Source: Burkholderiales bacterium
GTDB lineage: Bacteria > Pseudomonadota > Gammaproteobacteria > Burkholderiales > Casimicrobiaceae
Assembly: GCA_025981645.1 (NCBI GenBank)
Contig: JAICXH010000016.1
Location: forward strand, 1-38,316
Length of the DNA: 38,316 nt
Direction of reading: 5' to 3'
Part shown: in pieces, positions 7,459 to 16,081 of the stretch
How the letters are laid out: each line of letters starts with the position of its first letter
Numbering within the stretch: the stretch's first letter is position 1
Program-made: the position numbers and the translations under genes
Notes under the pieces: generated by a model
What the model was told of the DNA's origin: nothing
The model's input: the letters and a program-made list of their open reading frames with translations, nothing else
The model's database searches: none

Positions 7459-7569
7459 ATGATCGAAGGGTCGTGTCACTGCGGCGAAGTGCGCTGGCGC
7501 TTCGACGGCTTCGACACCTTCACCGACCTGCCGCACGACGGGCGCCGCGTCGCCGACTACTGGTTCTAA
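7459..7569 (+). pseudogene. GFA-family gene with internal in-frame deletion (36 codons)
   Basis: The peptide reads MIEGSCHCGEVRWRFDG and then FDTFTDLPHDGRRVADYWF. The first part is the N-terminus of the GFA family (glutathione-dependent formaldehyde-activating enzyme / CENP-V fold), including the first zinc Cys pair C-x-C. The second part is that family's C-terminus, which in intact proteins (about 120-140 residues) reads roughly HFDGLDTFxDLPxDGRCVADYWF. The roughly 90 residues in between, with the remaining zinc ligands, are absent, yet the reading frame and natural stop are kept. The join falls at FDG (TTCGACGGC), a motif expected at both edges of the lost piece. A folded enzyme is not possible. 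Confidence 0.75.
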
Positions 7570-7630
7570 TGCAGTTCCGCCGGCGTGCACGGAACCGGGA
7601 CCGAGTGATCGTGAGGTATCCGGGGTCACG

Positions 7631-8701
7631 ATGATCTTCCGCCAGCTCTTCGACCCGCAATCGTCGACCTACTCGTACCTCCTCGCCGACGCGGACACGT
7701 ACGAGGCGGTGCTGATCGATCCGGTGTTCGAGCAGGGCCGCCGCGACGAGGCATTGATCCGCGAGCTCGGGCTCACGCTGGTGGCGACGATCGACACGCA
7801 CGTGCACGCCGACCACGTCACCGGCGCGTGGCTCCTGAAGCAGCGCCTCGGGAGCGCGATCGCAATCTCGGCAGCGAGCGGCGCGAAAGGCGCAGATCGC
7901 TATCTCGCGCACGGCGACTGCGTCGCGTTTGGCGCTCGCTCGCTCGACGTGCGCGCGACGCCGGGGCACACCGACGGCTGCATCACGCTCGTGCTCGACG
8001 ACGAGCACGCGGCGTTCACCGGCGATTGCCTCCTGATCCGCGGGAGCGGCCGCACCGATTTCCAGCAGGGCGACCCGCGCGCGATGTACCGCTCGGTGCG
8101 AAGTCAGATCCTCGCACTGCCTGCGGCGTGCCTTCTCTACCCGGCGCACGATTACCGCGGGCTGACGGTGACGAGTGTGGCCGAGGAGCGCACGTTCAAT
8201 CCGCGGCTTGGCGGCGAAGCAAGCGAGGGCGATTTCGTCGGCTACATGAAGAACCTCGGGCTGCCGCATCCGAAGCTGATCGACATCGCGGTGCCGGCGA
8301 ACCTTCAGTGCGGGCGACCGTCGGACGAGCGCGCGCCGGCTGCCGACCCGGCATGGGCGCCACTCACCTACACGTTCGCCGGCATCTACGAGATCCAGCC
8401 GCAGGCGCTCGAGGAATGCGCGTCGCGCGTGCAGATCGTCGACGTACGCGAGCGCGACGAGTTCGAAGGTCCGTACGGCCGCATCCACGGCGCGCGCTGG
8501 ATCGCGATCGGTGAGCTCGCCGCGCGCTCGGCCGAGCTCGCGCGCGACCGCCCAGTGGTGACGGTGTGCCGCGCAGGTGTGCGCTCGGCGCAGGCGTCGG
8601 TGATGTTGCAGAAGCAGGGCTTCGCTGCGGTCGCGAACCTCGCCGGCGGCATGCTTCGCTGGCGTGCCGAAGGGCACCCGGTCGAGGGCGCCCGCGCCTA
8701 G
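7631..8701 (+). CDS. Persulfide dioxygenase (ETHE1-like MBL fold) fused to rhodanese
   Basis: 356 residues in two domains. Residues 1-240 are a metallo-beta-lactamase fold with THVHADH (His57, His59, Asp61, His62), His113 in TPGHTDG, Asp132 in FTGDCLL, and GRTDFQQGD. His57, His113 and Asp132 correspond to the 2-His-1-Asp iron site of ETHE1 persulfide dioxygenases, which oxidise glutathione persulfide to sulfite. SEGDFVGYMKNLGLPHPKLI and PANLQCG are also typical of this group. Residues 255-356 are a rhodanese domain with catalytic Cys in VTVCRAGVRSAQ, which moves sulfane sulfur between sulfite or thiosulfate and glutathione. Fusion lets persulfide be made and consumed on one chain. It ends the glutathione gene run and converges with the next gene 7 bases away. 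Confidence 0.92.
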   Translation: MIFRQLFDPQSSTYSYLLADADTYEAVLIDPVFEQGRRDEALIRELGLTLVATIDTHVHADHVTGAWLLKQRLGSAIAISAASGAKGADRYLAHGDCVAFGARSLDVRATPGHTDGCITLVLDDEHAAFTGDCLLIRGSGRTDFQQGDPRAMYRSVRSQILALPAACLLYPAHDYRGLTVTSVAEERTFNPRLGGEASEGDFVGYMKNLGLPHPKLIDIAVPANLQCGRPSDERAPAADPAWAPLTYTFAGIYEIQPQALEECASRVQIVDVRERDEFEGPYGRIHGARWIAIGELAARSAELARDRPVVTVCRAGVRSAQASVMLQKQGFAAVANLAGGMLRWRAEGHPVEGARA

Positions 8702-8708
8702 CAGCCCT

Positions 8709-8960
8709 TCAGTACGTCTTCTTGCGCACCACGAGGTGGTAGACGACGAGCAGCACCACGGCACCGACCAGCGCGCCGACGAAGCCGGCCGACTGACCTT
8801 CCCGGTAGATGCCGAACGCCTCACCGACGTAGGTCGCGCCGATCGCCCCGGCGATGCCGAGCGCAGCGGTGAGGAAGAATCCGCTCGGGCCGCCGGGCGT
8901 GAGGAACCTCGCGATGATGCCCACCACGAAACCGATGACGATCGTCCAGATAATGGTCAT
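8709..8960 (-). CDS. GlsB/YeaQ/YmgE family stress-associated membrane protein
   Basis: 83 residues, the usual size of this transglycosylase-associated/GlsB family. It consists of three short glycine-rich membrane helices (IIWTIVIGFVVGIIARFLTP, GFFLTAALGIAGAIGATYVG, GFVGALVGAVVLLVVYHLVV) with small turns and a basic tail RKKTY. Members accumulate in stress or stationary phase in enterobacteria and anchor Asp23-type proteins in Gram-positives; the molecular job here is unknown. It stands alone: convergent with the persulfide dioxygenase on one side and upstream of the MscS gene on the other, but transcribed in the same direction as the latter with a 93-base gap. Confidence 0.88.
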   Translation of the reverse strand: MTIIWTIVIGFVVGIIARFLTPGGPSGFFLTAALGIAGAIGATYVGEAFGIYREGQSAGFVGALVGAVVLLVVYHLVVRKKTY

Positions 8961-9053
8961 GCGCTCCTCGAGCTGCGGGTCGCCCCGGGACGTCTATCTT
9001 GCCGCAACCGCGGCCTCGGCGCGAGTCCGTCCGTGCGTCAGTCCGTCCGCAGG

Positions 9054-11405
9054 TCAGGCTTCGGCGGCCTTGGGCGCCGGGCGCACGGCGGGCGCCGCCT
9101 GCGTCGCGATCTCGACCTTGAGCGGCGCATCGACATGCAGCGTTCGCTGCGGGAATGGGATACCGATGCCCGCTTCGGCGAGCTTCGCGACGATCCGCTC
9201 GCGCAACTCCGAGGCGATCACCGCGGTCTCGAGGTCCTCTTCCATGTGCACCGGCGGCGTCGCATCGATCCAGTAGGCGAGGCGGAACTTCTGCGCGTCG
9301 GGCGCGAAGTCGTCGAAGATCGCGAGGGGCTCGGGATGCTTCAGGACGCGCGGATGCGACAGCGCGGCGTCGAGCAGCGCCTTGCGCACGCGTTCCGGGT
9401 CGACCCCGTACTCGACGCCGACGTCGAACTGCAGTCGCATCGCAGGCGACGAGTAGGTGAGATTGGTGACGTTGCTTTCGATGAAGGTCGAGTTCGGGAT
9501 CAGTGTCTCGACGCCATCCTCGGCGCGAACGATCGACGCGCGAAAGCCGATGTTGGTGACGCGGCCACGGATCTCGCCGAACTCGATGTAGTCGCCGACG
9601 CGGAGCGGCTTCTCGATCAGCAGCATGATGCCCGACATCAGGTTCTTCAGCAGATTCTGCGCGCCGAAGCCGATGCCGATCGCGAGCGCCCCGCCGAGGA
9701 ACGCGAACACGGTGAGCGGAATGCGCACGGCGAGCAGGCTCGCCATGACGAGTAGCGCAACCAGCAGCGCCAGCGTCCACCGGTAGACGATGCTCGCCTG
9801 TGCGCGCGAGCGGCTGAGCATGCGGATCGCGATCCAGCGTGCGAAGTGCGCGAGCTTCAGGCACAGCCAGTAGCCGGCGATGATCAGCAGCAGCGCGCCG
9901 ACCGTCTTGCCGACGGTGATCGAGCGATGCGCGATGATCGTCCTGCCGTCGGCGGTCTCGAAGCTGTCCTCGGCGTTGAAGATCTCGAAGTTCCAGACGC
10001 GCCCAACGGCGAGCTGCGCGATCGCCCAGGCCTCGCCGACCCGTTCGCTCCAGGTCCGCGGCACGGCGCCGCTCGTCGCGCCGGCCTGCCAGCGCGCGAG
10101 GAGCGCCTGCAGCGGCTTCGTCACGTCGGCCGCACTCTTCTGCACGATCTCGCGCTCGGCGTAGACGTCGCGCAGCGCACGCAGCGGCGCGGCCTGGGCC
10201 GGTGTCGCGCTGCGGATCTGCGCATCGAGCGTCGCGATCTCGCCCGCGGTGGCCGCGAGCTGCTCGTTCTGGTACTCGCTCCACGCCTGCAGCGAGGCGA
10301 GCGAGCCGACGAGATTTTCGTACGCGTCAGCGGTGTTCGAGCGCGTCGGAGCGTGCATCACGCTGTATCGCGTCGTCCATGCCTTGCGCTCGTATTCGTT
10401 CAGCCCGACGCGCATCCGGGCGACCTCGAGTTCGATGCTCCCGTTCTCGACCTGCTGGCGCCGCAGCTCCACTTCGGCAGGTGGCGCCGCCGCAGCGACC
10501 TCGCGTGCAGTGCGCCACGCTGCGAGCGCCTGATCGACGTCGGCCGACAGCGCCTTCGATCGTGCGTCGAGCTTCGCCTGCACCTCCGCGAGATCGTGTG
10601 GCGAGAAGCGTATGTGGCCCTGGGTGGCCCGTAATTTCGCCACGGCGAGCCGCAGGTCGGCCTCGGCAGCTCTCTTCTCCTCGCCGGCATTGGCGAGCGC
10701 CTGCCGCGTCTGGTCGAGCGACGCCGTCGCTTCCTCGGCGCGCAGTCCGGCGAGTGCCAGCTGCCAGCGTGCACGGCTGCGCTCGGTATCGCCGCTCGCG
10801 TGATCGGCGCGCTCCTGCGCCTGACGCACACCCGCCTCGCTCTCGCGCAACCGAACCTGGAGCCGTGTCGCGAGCCCATGCAGCAGCGTCTCGCGCGACT
10901 TGATCGTTCTCAGACGCTCTTCGACGGTGTCGCGCGATCTCTCGAGTCCGTCGACGAACGGAAGCGCGTACGGCGGCGGCGTGTCGAATCCGTGCCACGC
11001 ATCGGCGCGGCTCTCCGCGTCGGTGCGCGCGGCGACGAGCCCGGCGCTGCGCGCCTTGCCGTCGATCTGCTGCGACAGCGAGCGCTCGATCTGGTGCAGC
11101 AGGCGGATGCGGTCGGCGATCTCGACCTCCGTCGTGCCGGCCGGAGCGCCGTCGGCCGCAGCACCCGGGCGCTCGAGCGCGACCAGCTTCTTGTGGATCG
11201 CGGCAAGCTGTGCGGCCGAATCGGGGCTGCCGGAAGCCGGGACGGGCGCCGCGGCCTTCGCCGGCGCTTCGTGCCGGAACAGCTTGATGACTTCGTCGGC
11301 CACGCCGCCGCCGTGACCACCTTCGCCGCCACCCTCGCCGGCAGCGCCGGCCGCGCCCGCGAAGGCGAACGCCGCAACGACGAGGAACGCGGCGGCGCGC
11401 ATCAT
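9054..11405 (-). CDS. MscS-family mechanosensitive channel with large periplasmic domain
   Basis: 783 residues. A signal peptide (MMRAAAFLVVAAFAFAGAAG) is followed by a Gly/His-rich linker and about 430 residues of predicted long periplasmic helices with coiled-coil character, as in MscK-type large MscS relatives. Membrane helices lie near 500-520, 540-560 and the pore helix 565-600. The pore and beta-domain signature is intact: LGGALAIGIGFGAQNLLKNL, then IEKPLRVGDYIEFGEIRGRV and DGVETLIPNSTFI. MscS channels open on membrane tension to release solutes. Its ATG overlaps the stop of the outer-membrane factor gene (ATGA), so it is translationally coupled to the RND efflux operon. A longer start at 11444 is possible but lies inside that gene and precedes the signal peptide awkwardly. 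Confidence 0.88.
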   Translation of the reverse strand: MMRAAAFLVVAAFAFAGAAGAAGEGGGEGGHGGGVADEVIKLFRHEAPAKAAAPVPASGSPDSAAQLAAIHKKLVALERPGAAADGAPAGTTEVEIADRIRLLHQIERSLSQQIDGKARSAGLVAARTDAESRADAWHGFDTPPPYALPFVDGLERSRDTVEERLRTIKSRETLLHGLATRLQVRLRESEAGVRQAQERADHASGDTERSRARWQLALAGLRAEEATASLDQTRQALANAGEEKRAAEADLRLAVAKLRATQGHIRFSPHDLAEVQAKLDARSKALSADVDQALAAWRTAREVAAAAPPAEVELRRQQVENGSIELEVARMRVGLNEYERKAWTTRYSVMHAPTRSNTADAYENLVGSLASLQAWSEYQNEQLAATAGEIATLDAQIRSATPAQAAPLRALRDVYAEREIVQKSAADVTKPLQALLARWQAGATSGAVPRTWSERVGEAWAIAQLAVGRVWNFEIFNAEDSFETADGRTIIAHRSITVGKTVGALLLIIAGYWLCLKLAHFARWIAIRMLSRSRAQASIVYRWTLALLVALLVMASLLAVRIPLTVFAFLGGALAIGIGFGAQNLLKNLMSGIMLLIEKPLRVGDYIEFGEIRGRVTNIGFRASIVRAEDGVETLIPNSTFIESNVTNLTYSSPAMRLQFDVGVEYGVDPERVRKALLDAALSHPRVLKHPEPLAIFDDFAPDAQKFRLAYWIDATPPVHMEEDLETAVIASELRERIVAKLAEAGIGIPFPQRTLHVDAPLKVEIATQAAPAVRPAPKAAEA

Positions 11406-12862
11406 CGTAAGGCCGCTGTGGGCCCCGCGGCCGCGTCGACCCATCCGCCGCCCATCGCCTTGTAGATGCTCGCGGACGACACGAAGAGCGACGCGTGCAT
11501 CGACGCCAGCGCGAGCTCGGCGGGAAAGAGCGACTGCTCGGCCTGCAGCACCGTCGAGTACTGCGCGTAGCCGCCGTCGTACTGCAGCCGCGCGAGGCGC
11601 TCGTAGTCGGTAAGGGACGCGACGAGTTTCGTCTGCGCGTCGATCTGGTCACGCAGTTTCTGGTTGGCGACGAGCGCGTTGTCGACGTCGCCGAACGCGT
11701 TGCGGATCGCGAGCCGGTAGTTCGCGAGCGCCGCGCGCTCTCCCGCTTCGGCCTGCGCGACCTGGCCCGAGACTGCGCCGAAGGTGAAAATCGGGCCGGT
11801 GACCTGTCCCGCGTAGGACCAGATCCGCGCCGGCCCGGTGAATAGGTTCGAGAGGTCGGCGCTCGCGCTGCCGAGTGCCGCGGTGAGCGAGATCGACGGG
11901 AAGTAGAGCGCCTTCGCGGCGCCGATCTGCGCGTTCGCGCCGATCAGAGCCTGCTCCGACTGGCGCAGATCCGGCCTCCGCTCGAGGAGCGAGGACGGCA
12001 GGCCCGCGGGCACGGCTGGGAGCGCGAGCTCGTCGAGCGCCTTGCCGCGCGCGATCGGCCCCGGATTGCGCCCGGCGAGGATCGACAGCGCATTCTCGAG
12101 CTGGGCGATTTGCGATTCGATCTGCGGAATCTGCGCGGCGGCCGACTCGTACTGCGATTGCGCCTGCGCGACGTTCATCTGCGAGACCTGACCGTACTTG
12201 AACTTGAGCTCGAAGAGGCGCACCGATTCGCCGTAGACGCCGAGGGTCTTCTTCGCGATCGCGAGCTGCTCGTCGTAGCCGCGAAGCTGCAGGTAGTCGG
12301 TGACCACACTCGCCACGATCGACATCACCACCGCGCGACGCGCGTCGTCGGTGGCGAGCACGTTCGCGCGCGCGGCCTCGCTCTGGTTGCGGATGCGACC
12401 CCAGAGGTCGATCTCCCAGCTCGCCGACAGGGCCGCCTGGTAGGCGCTCTGTGGATTCGGAATCAGCGCCGCGAGCCGCGCGTTGTCGGGCTCGGTCGAG
12501 CGCGCGCGCCCGGCACTCGCCCCGTAGCCGACCTGCGGGAAGAGCCCCGAACGCGTCTGCGTGAACACCGCCGCCGCCTGCTCGAGATTGGCGACGGCGA
12601 CTTCGATGTTGTCATTGTGCGCGAGCGCCTCGGTCACGAGCGCGTCGAGCGCGGGGTCACCGAACGCCTTCCACCATTCGACGTCCGAGCCGGTGACCGC
12701 GTCGGCCGGCTCGAAGCGGTACGCCTTCGGCGTGTCGATCGCGGGCCGAACGTACGGCGGCGCGAACGAGCACGCCGACACGAGCACCGTGCCGGCGAGC
12801 GCGGCACCGATTGCGCAAGCGTGTAACGCGCGAGCGCCGCGGTGCATGGTCCGTGCGTGCAT
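11402..12862 (-). CDS. RND efflux outer-membrane factor, OprM/NodT family lipoprotein
   Basis: 486 residues. A lipoprotein signal ends in LVSAC with Cys31, followed by SFAPPYVRPAIDTPKAY, the classical OprM-type mature start. Two repeated halves give the trimeric barrel plus periplasmic alpha-tunnel: SWEIDLWGRIRNQSEAARAN and QLRGYDEQLAIAKKTL in the first, and ERRPDLRQSEQALIGANAQI with FPSISLTAALGSAS and YRLAIRNAFGDVDNAL in the second. It is the exit duct for the pump encoded just upstream. The start at 12862 is one base after the pump's stop codon; the longer frame to 12952 would overlap the pump gene. It overlaps the MscS start by four bases at the other end. Confidence 0.93.
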   Translation of the reverse strand: MHARTMHRGARALHACAIGAALAGTVLVSACSFAPPYVRPAIDTPKAYRFEPADAVTGSDVEWWKAFGDPALDALVTEALAHNDNIEVAVANLEQAAAVFTQTRSGLFPQVGYGASAGRARSTEPDNARLAALIPNPQSAYQAALSASWEIDLWGRIRNQSEAARANVLATDDARRAVVMSIVASVVTDYLQLRGYDEQLAIAKKTLGVYGESVRLFELKFKYGQVSQMNVAQAQSQYESAAAQIPQIESQIAQLENALSILAGRNPGPIARGKALDELALPAVPAGLPSSLLERRPDLRQSEQALIGANAQIGAAKALYFPSISLTAALGSASADLSNLFTGPARIWSYAGQVTGPIFTFGAVSGQVAQAEAGERAALANYRLAIRNAFGDVDNALVANQKLRDQIDAQTKLVASLTDYERLARLQYDGGYAQYSTVLQAEQSLFPAELALASMHASLFVSSASIYKAMGGGWVDAAAGPTAALR

Positions 12863-12863
12863 G

Positions 12864-15800
12864 TCAGTCGGCCTCGGACGGTCGGGCGGCCGCTGCGCCC
12901 CCATCGCCGCCTGCGTGATCGTCGACGCCGGCCGCACGCTTGCCTTCCCCACGCTCCTTCAGCCGATCGAAGATGTAGAAGAACAGCGGCACGTAGAGCA
13001 TCGCGAGCGTCGTCTCGCCGATCATCCCGCCGATGATGCCGGTGCCGATCGAGTGGCGCGCGTTGGCGCCCGCGCCGAGTGCCAGGGCGAGCGGCAGGCA
13101 GCCGAGCGCGAAGGCGAGCGAGGTCATGATGATCGGTCGCAGCCGCTGCTCGCCGGCGAGCACGGTCGCCTCCATGATCGACTTGCCTTCCTTGCGAAAC
13201 TCGACTGCCGCCGAGACGCGCAGCACGGCGTTCTTCGCCCCGAGCCCGATCAGCACGAGAAGACCGATCTGGAAGTAGACGTCGTTCTCGAGCCCGCGTG
13301 CCCAGTTGGTGACGAGCGCGCCGAGAATGCCGAACGGCACCGCGGTCATCACCGCGCCGGGAAGCGTCCACGACTCGTACTGCGCGGCGAGGACGAGGAA
13401 CACGATGATGAAGCCGAACACGAAGGCGATCGACGACGTGCCGCCCGACTGCTTCTCCTCGAACGCGAGGCCCGACCACGCGTGGCGGTAGCCCGCGGGA
13501 AGGGTCTCGGCGGCGACCTTCTCCATCGCCGCGATCGCGTCGCCCGAGCTGTAGCCCGGCGCCGCGTTGCCGATCACCTTCGCCGCCGGAAAGCCATTGA
13601 AGTGCGGCAGCGTGTCGGGGCCGGTTGCCCAATGCGTGGTGACGACGGACGACAGCGGCACCATCTCGTTGTGGGCGTTGCGTGTGTAGAGGCGCGTCAG
13701 ATCGGCGGGATTCCCACGGAACGGCGCGTCCGACTGCATGATCACCCACCAGACGTGGCTGAACTCGTTGAACTGGCTCACCGGCAGCGAGCCGAACTGC
13801 GCCTGGATCGCGCTGTAGACGTCCTGGATCGGAATGCCGAGGAGCGACGCCTTCTCGCGGTCGACGTCGGCCCGGAGCTGCTGCGAGATGCCGCGGTAGG
13901 TTGTCGCGAGGCCGGCGAGCCCGGGCTCGGCGCGCGCCTTGGCGAGAAACGCCTGTGTCACCTCGTCGAGACGCACGGGGTCGCCGTCGCCGGTGTCCTG
14001 GATCCAGAACTCGAAGCCGCCGGTCGTGCTGATGCCGGGGATCGGCGGGGGCGCGACGGGGATCACCACCGCGCCGTCGATCTTCTGCGCCTGATGGTAG
14101 AAGTCGACGAGGATCGCGCGGGCGTTCTCGGCCTTCGCAGCCTTGATTGAGCCGTAGCGCTTGTCGAAATCGTCGAAGGTGACGAAGAACGTGCCGGCGT
14201 TGGCCTTGAGGCCGCCGTCGAGCAGGCTGTAGCCGGTGACCATCGTGCGCGTCGCGATGCCGGGAATGCCCTTGAAGATCGCATCGACCTTTTCGGCCAC
14301 CGCCTCGGTGCGGTCGAGGCTCGCCGCCTGCGGCATGATGATCGCCGCCATCGCGTAGCCCTGGTCCTCGTTGGGCACGAAGCTCGTCGGCAGCACGCGG
14401 AAGAGCTGCCAGATCGCGACGAGGAACACGACGAGCAGCACGAGCGCGACCGCCATGTGCTCGATCACGAAGTTGACCGCGTGCCCGAACGCATTGGTGA
14501 CGCGATCGACCTGGCGGTTGAACCAGCGGAAGAAGCGCCACGGCGGCGTCGCGGTGTGACGCAGCAGCATCGCGCACATCGCCGGGGTCAGCGTCAGCGC
14601 GACGAAGCCCGACACCGCGACCGAGATCACGATGGTGACGGCAAACTGCTTGTAGAGCTGGCCGGTGGTGCCAGGCAGGAACGCGGCCGGGATGAACACC
14701 GAGCACATCACCAGCACGACGGCGACGAGCGAGCTGCCGATCTCTCCCATCGAGCGCAGCGTCGCGTCGCGCGGCGCGAGGTGGTGCTGTGCCATGTTGC
14801 GCTCGACGTTCTCGACGACGACGATCGCGTCGTCGACGACCATGCCGATCGCGAGCACGAGGCCGAACAGCGTCAGCAGGTTGATCGAGAAGCCCATCGC
14901 CAGCATGCCGGCGAAGGTCGTGACGAGGGCAACGCCGATCGCCACCGCGCAGATGAAGGTCGTGCGCAGGCTCTGCAGGAAGAGATAGACGACGGCGACG
15001 ACGAGCACCAGCGCTTCGACCAGCGTCTTCAGCACCTCGCGGATCGACAGCCGGACGAAGTCGTTGGTGTCGAGCGAGATCGCATAGTCGATCCCTGCCG
15101 GGAACTGCGCCTTCATCGTCGCGAGCGTCGCACGCACCGCCTTCGACACCGCGAGACCGTTCGAGCCCGGCTGCTGGTAGACGGCGATCAGTGTCGCCGG
15201 CGTGTTGTCGAGCCGGCTGTCGATCACGTATTGCTTCAACCCGACCTCGACGCGGGCGACGTCGCCGAGGCGCACGATCGCATTGCCGTTCTGGCTCGCG
15301 CGCAGGATGATGTTTTCGTATTGCTTCGGATCGGTGTACTGCGCCTGCGTGACGACCGGGAACGTGAGCTCGACCGGCGCGCCGGTCGGCTTCTGGCCGA
15401 CCTGCCCGGCACCGAAGAGCTGGTTCTGCGTGTTGATCGCGTTGGCGATGTCGGTCGTCGTGATGCCGAGCGACGCCATGCGGTCCGGGTTCATCCAGAT
15501 CCGCATCGCCTGGTCGGGGACGCCGAGCACCTGTGCCTGGCCGGCGCCGGGAACGCGCTTCAATGCGTCGAGCACGTAGACGTTCGCGTAGTTGGCGACG
15601 TAGTTCGCGCTGTAGCGCCCGCCTTTCGCGTAGACCGCGATCAGCATCATGATCGACGACGACTTCTTCTGCACCGACACACCCTGCTGCACGACCGCCG
15701 ACGGAAGCTGCGGCACCGCGAGGTTGACGCGGTTCTGCACCTGCACCTGCGCGGTGTCGGGATCGGTGTTGAGGCCGAAATAGACGGTCAGCGTGAGCTG

Positions 15801-16061
15801 GCCCGTCGACGTGCTGGTCGACACCATGTAGAGCATGTTGTCGACGCCGTTGATCTGCTGCTCGAGCGGCGATGCGACGGCGTCGGCAAGCGTCTTCGCG
15901 TCGGCGCCCGGATAGTTCGCCTGCACGGTCACCTGTACCGGCGTGATCGCCGGGTACTGCTCGACCGGCAGGTTGACCATCGCCACCAGCCCGGCGAGCA
16001 CCAGGATGATCGCGACCACGGCCGCGAAGATCGGCCGCTCGATGAAAAAACGCGAGAACAT
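12864..16061 (-). CDS. RND multidrug efflux pump, HAE1 (AcrB/MexB) family
   Basis: 1065 residues, full length for the hydrophobe/amphiphile efflux family. It starts MFSRFFIERPIFAAVVAIIL and keeps the family landmarks: YPAITPVQVTVQANYPGADA, the TM4 proton-relay Asp pair in GLVLAIGMVVDDAIVVVENV, and the TM10 Lys in GLGAKNA (Lys943). It takes substrates from the periplasm or inner-membrane outer leaflet and exports them through the outer-membrane factor using protons. TM10 is odd: after GAKNA the usual ILIVEFA-type helix reads VLRVSAAVEFRKEG, apparently four residues longer and with an Arg. The C-terminus has a hydrophilic Gly/Ala-rich tail. It lies 20 bases after the adaptor gene and 1 base before the outer-membrane factor. 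Confidence 0.95.
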   Translation of the reverse strand: MFSRFFIERPIFAAVVAIILVLAGLVAMVNLPVEQYPAITPVQVTVQANYPGADAKTLADAVASPLEQQINGVDNMLYMVSTSTSTGQLTLTVYFGLNTDPDTAQVQVQNRVNLAVPQLPSAVVQQGVSVQKKSSSIMMLIAVYAKGGRYSANYVANYANVYVLDALKRVPGAGQAQVLGVPDQAMRIWMNPDRMASLGITTTDIANAINTQNQLFGAGQVGQKPTGAPVELTFPVVTQAQYTDPKQYENIILRASQNGNAIVRLGDVARVEVGLKQYVIDSRLDNTPATLIAVYQQPGSNGLAVSKAVRATLATMKAQFPAGIDYAISLDTNDFVRLSIREVLKTLVEALVLVVAVVYLFLQSLRTTFICAVAIGVALVTTFAGMLAMGFSINLLTLFGLVLAIGMVVDDAIVVVENVERNMAQHHLAPRDATLRSMGEIGSSLVAVVLVMCSVFIPAAFLPGTTGQLYKQFAVTIVISVAVSGFVALTLTPAMCAMLLRHTATPPWRFFRWFNRQVDRVTNAFGHAVNFVIEHMAVALVLLVVFLVAIWQLFRVLPTSFVPNEDQGYAMAAIIMPQAASLDRTEAVAEKVDAIFKGIPGIATRTMVTGYSLLDGGLKANAGTFFVTFDDFDKRYGSIKAAKAENARAILVDFYHQAQKIDGAVVIPVAPPPIPGISTTGGFEFWIQDTGDGDPVRLDEVTQAFLAKARAEPGLAGLATTYRGISQQLRADVDREKASLLGIPIQDVYSAIQAQFGSLPVSQFNEFSHVWWVIMQSDAPFRGNPADLTRLYTRNAHNEMVPLSSVVTTHWATGPDTLPHFNGFPAAKVIGNAAPGYSSGDAIAAMEKVAAETLPAGYRHAWSGLAFEEKQSGGTSSIAFVFGFIIVFLVLAAQYESWTLPGAVMTAVPFGILGALVTNWARGLENDVYFQIGLLVLIGLGAKNAVLRVSAAVEFRKEGKSIMEATVLAGEQRLRPIIMTSLAFALGCLPLALALGAGANARHSIGTGIIGGMIGETTLAMLYVPLFFYIFDRLKERGEGKRAAGVDDHAGGDGGAAAARPSEAD

Positions 16062-16081
16062 GGAGGCGACCGCCGCGCCGG

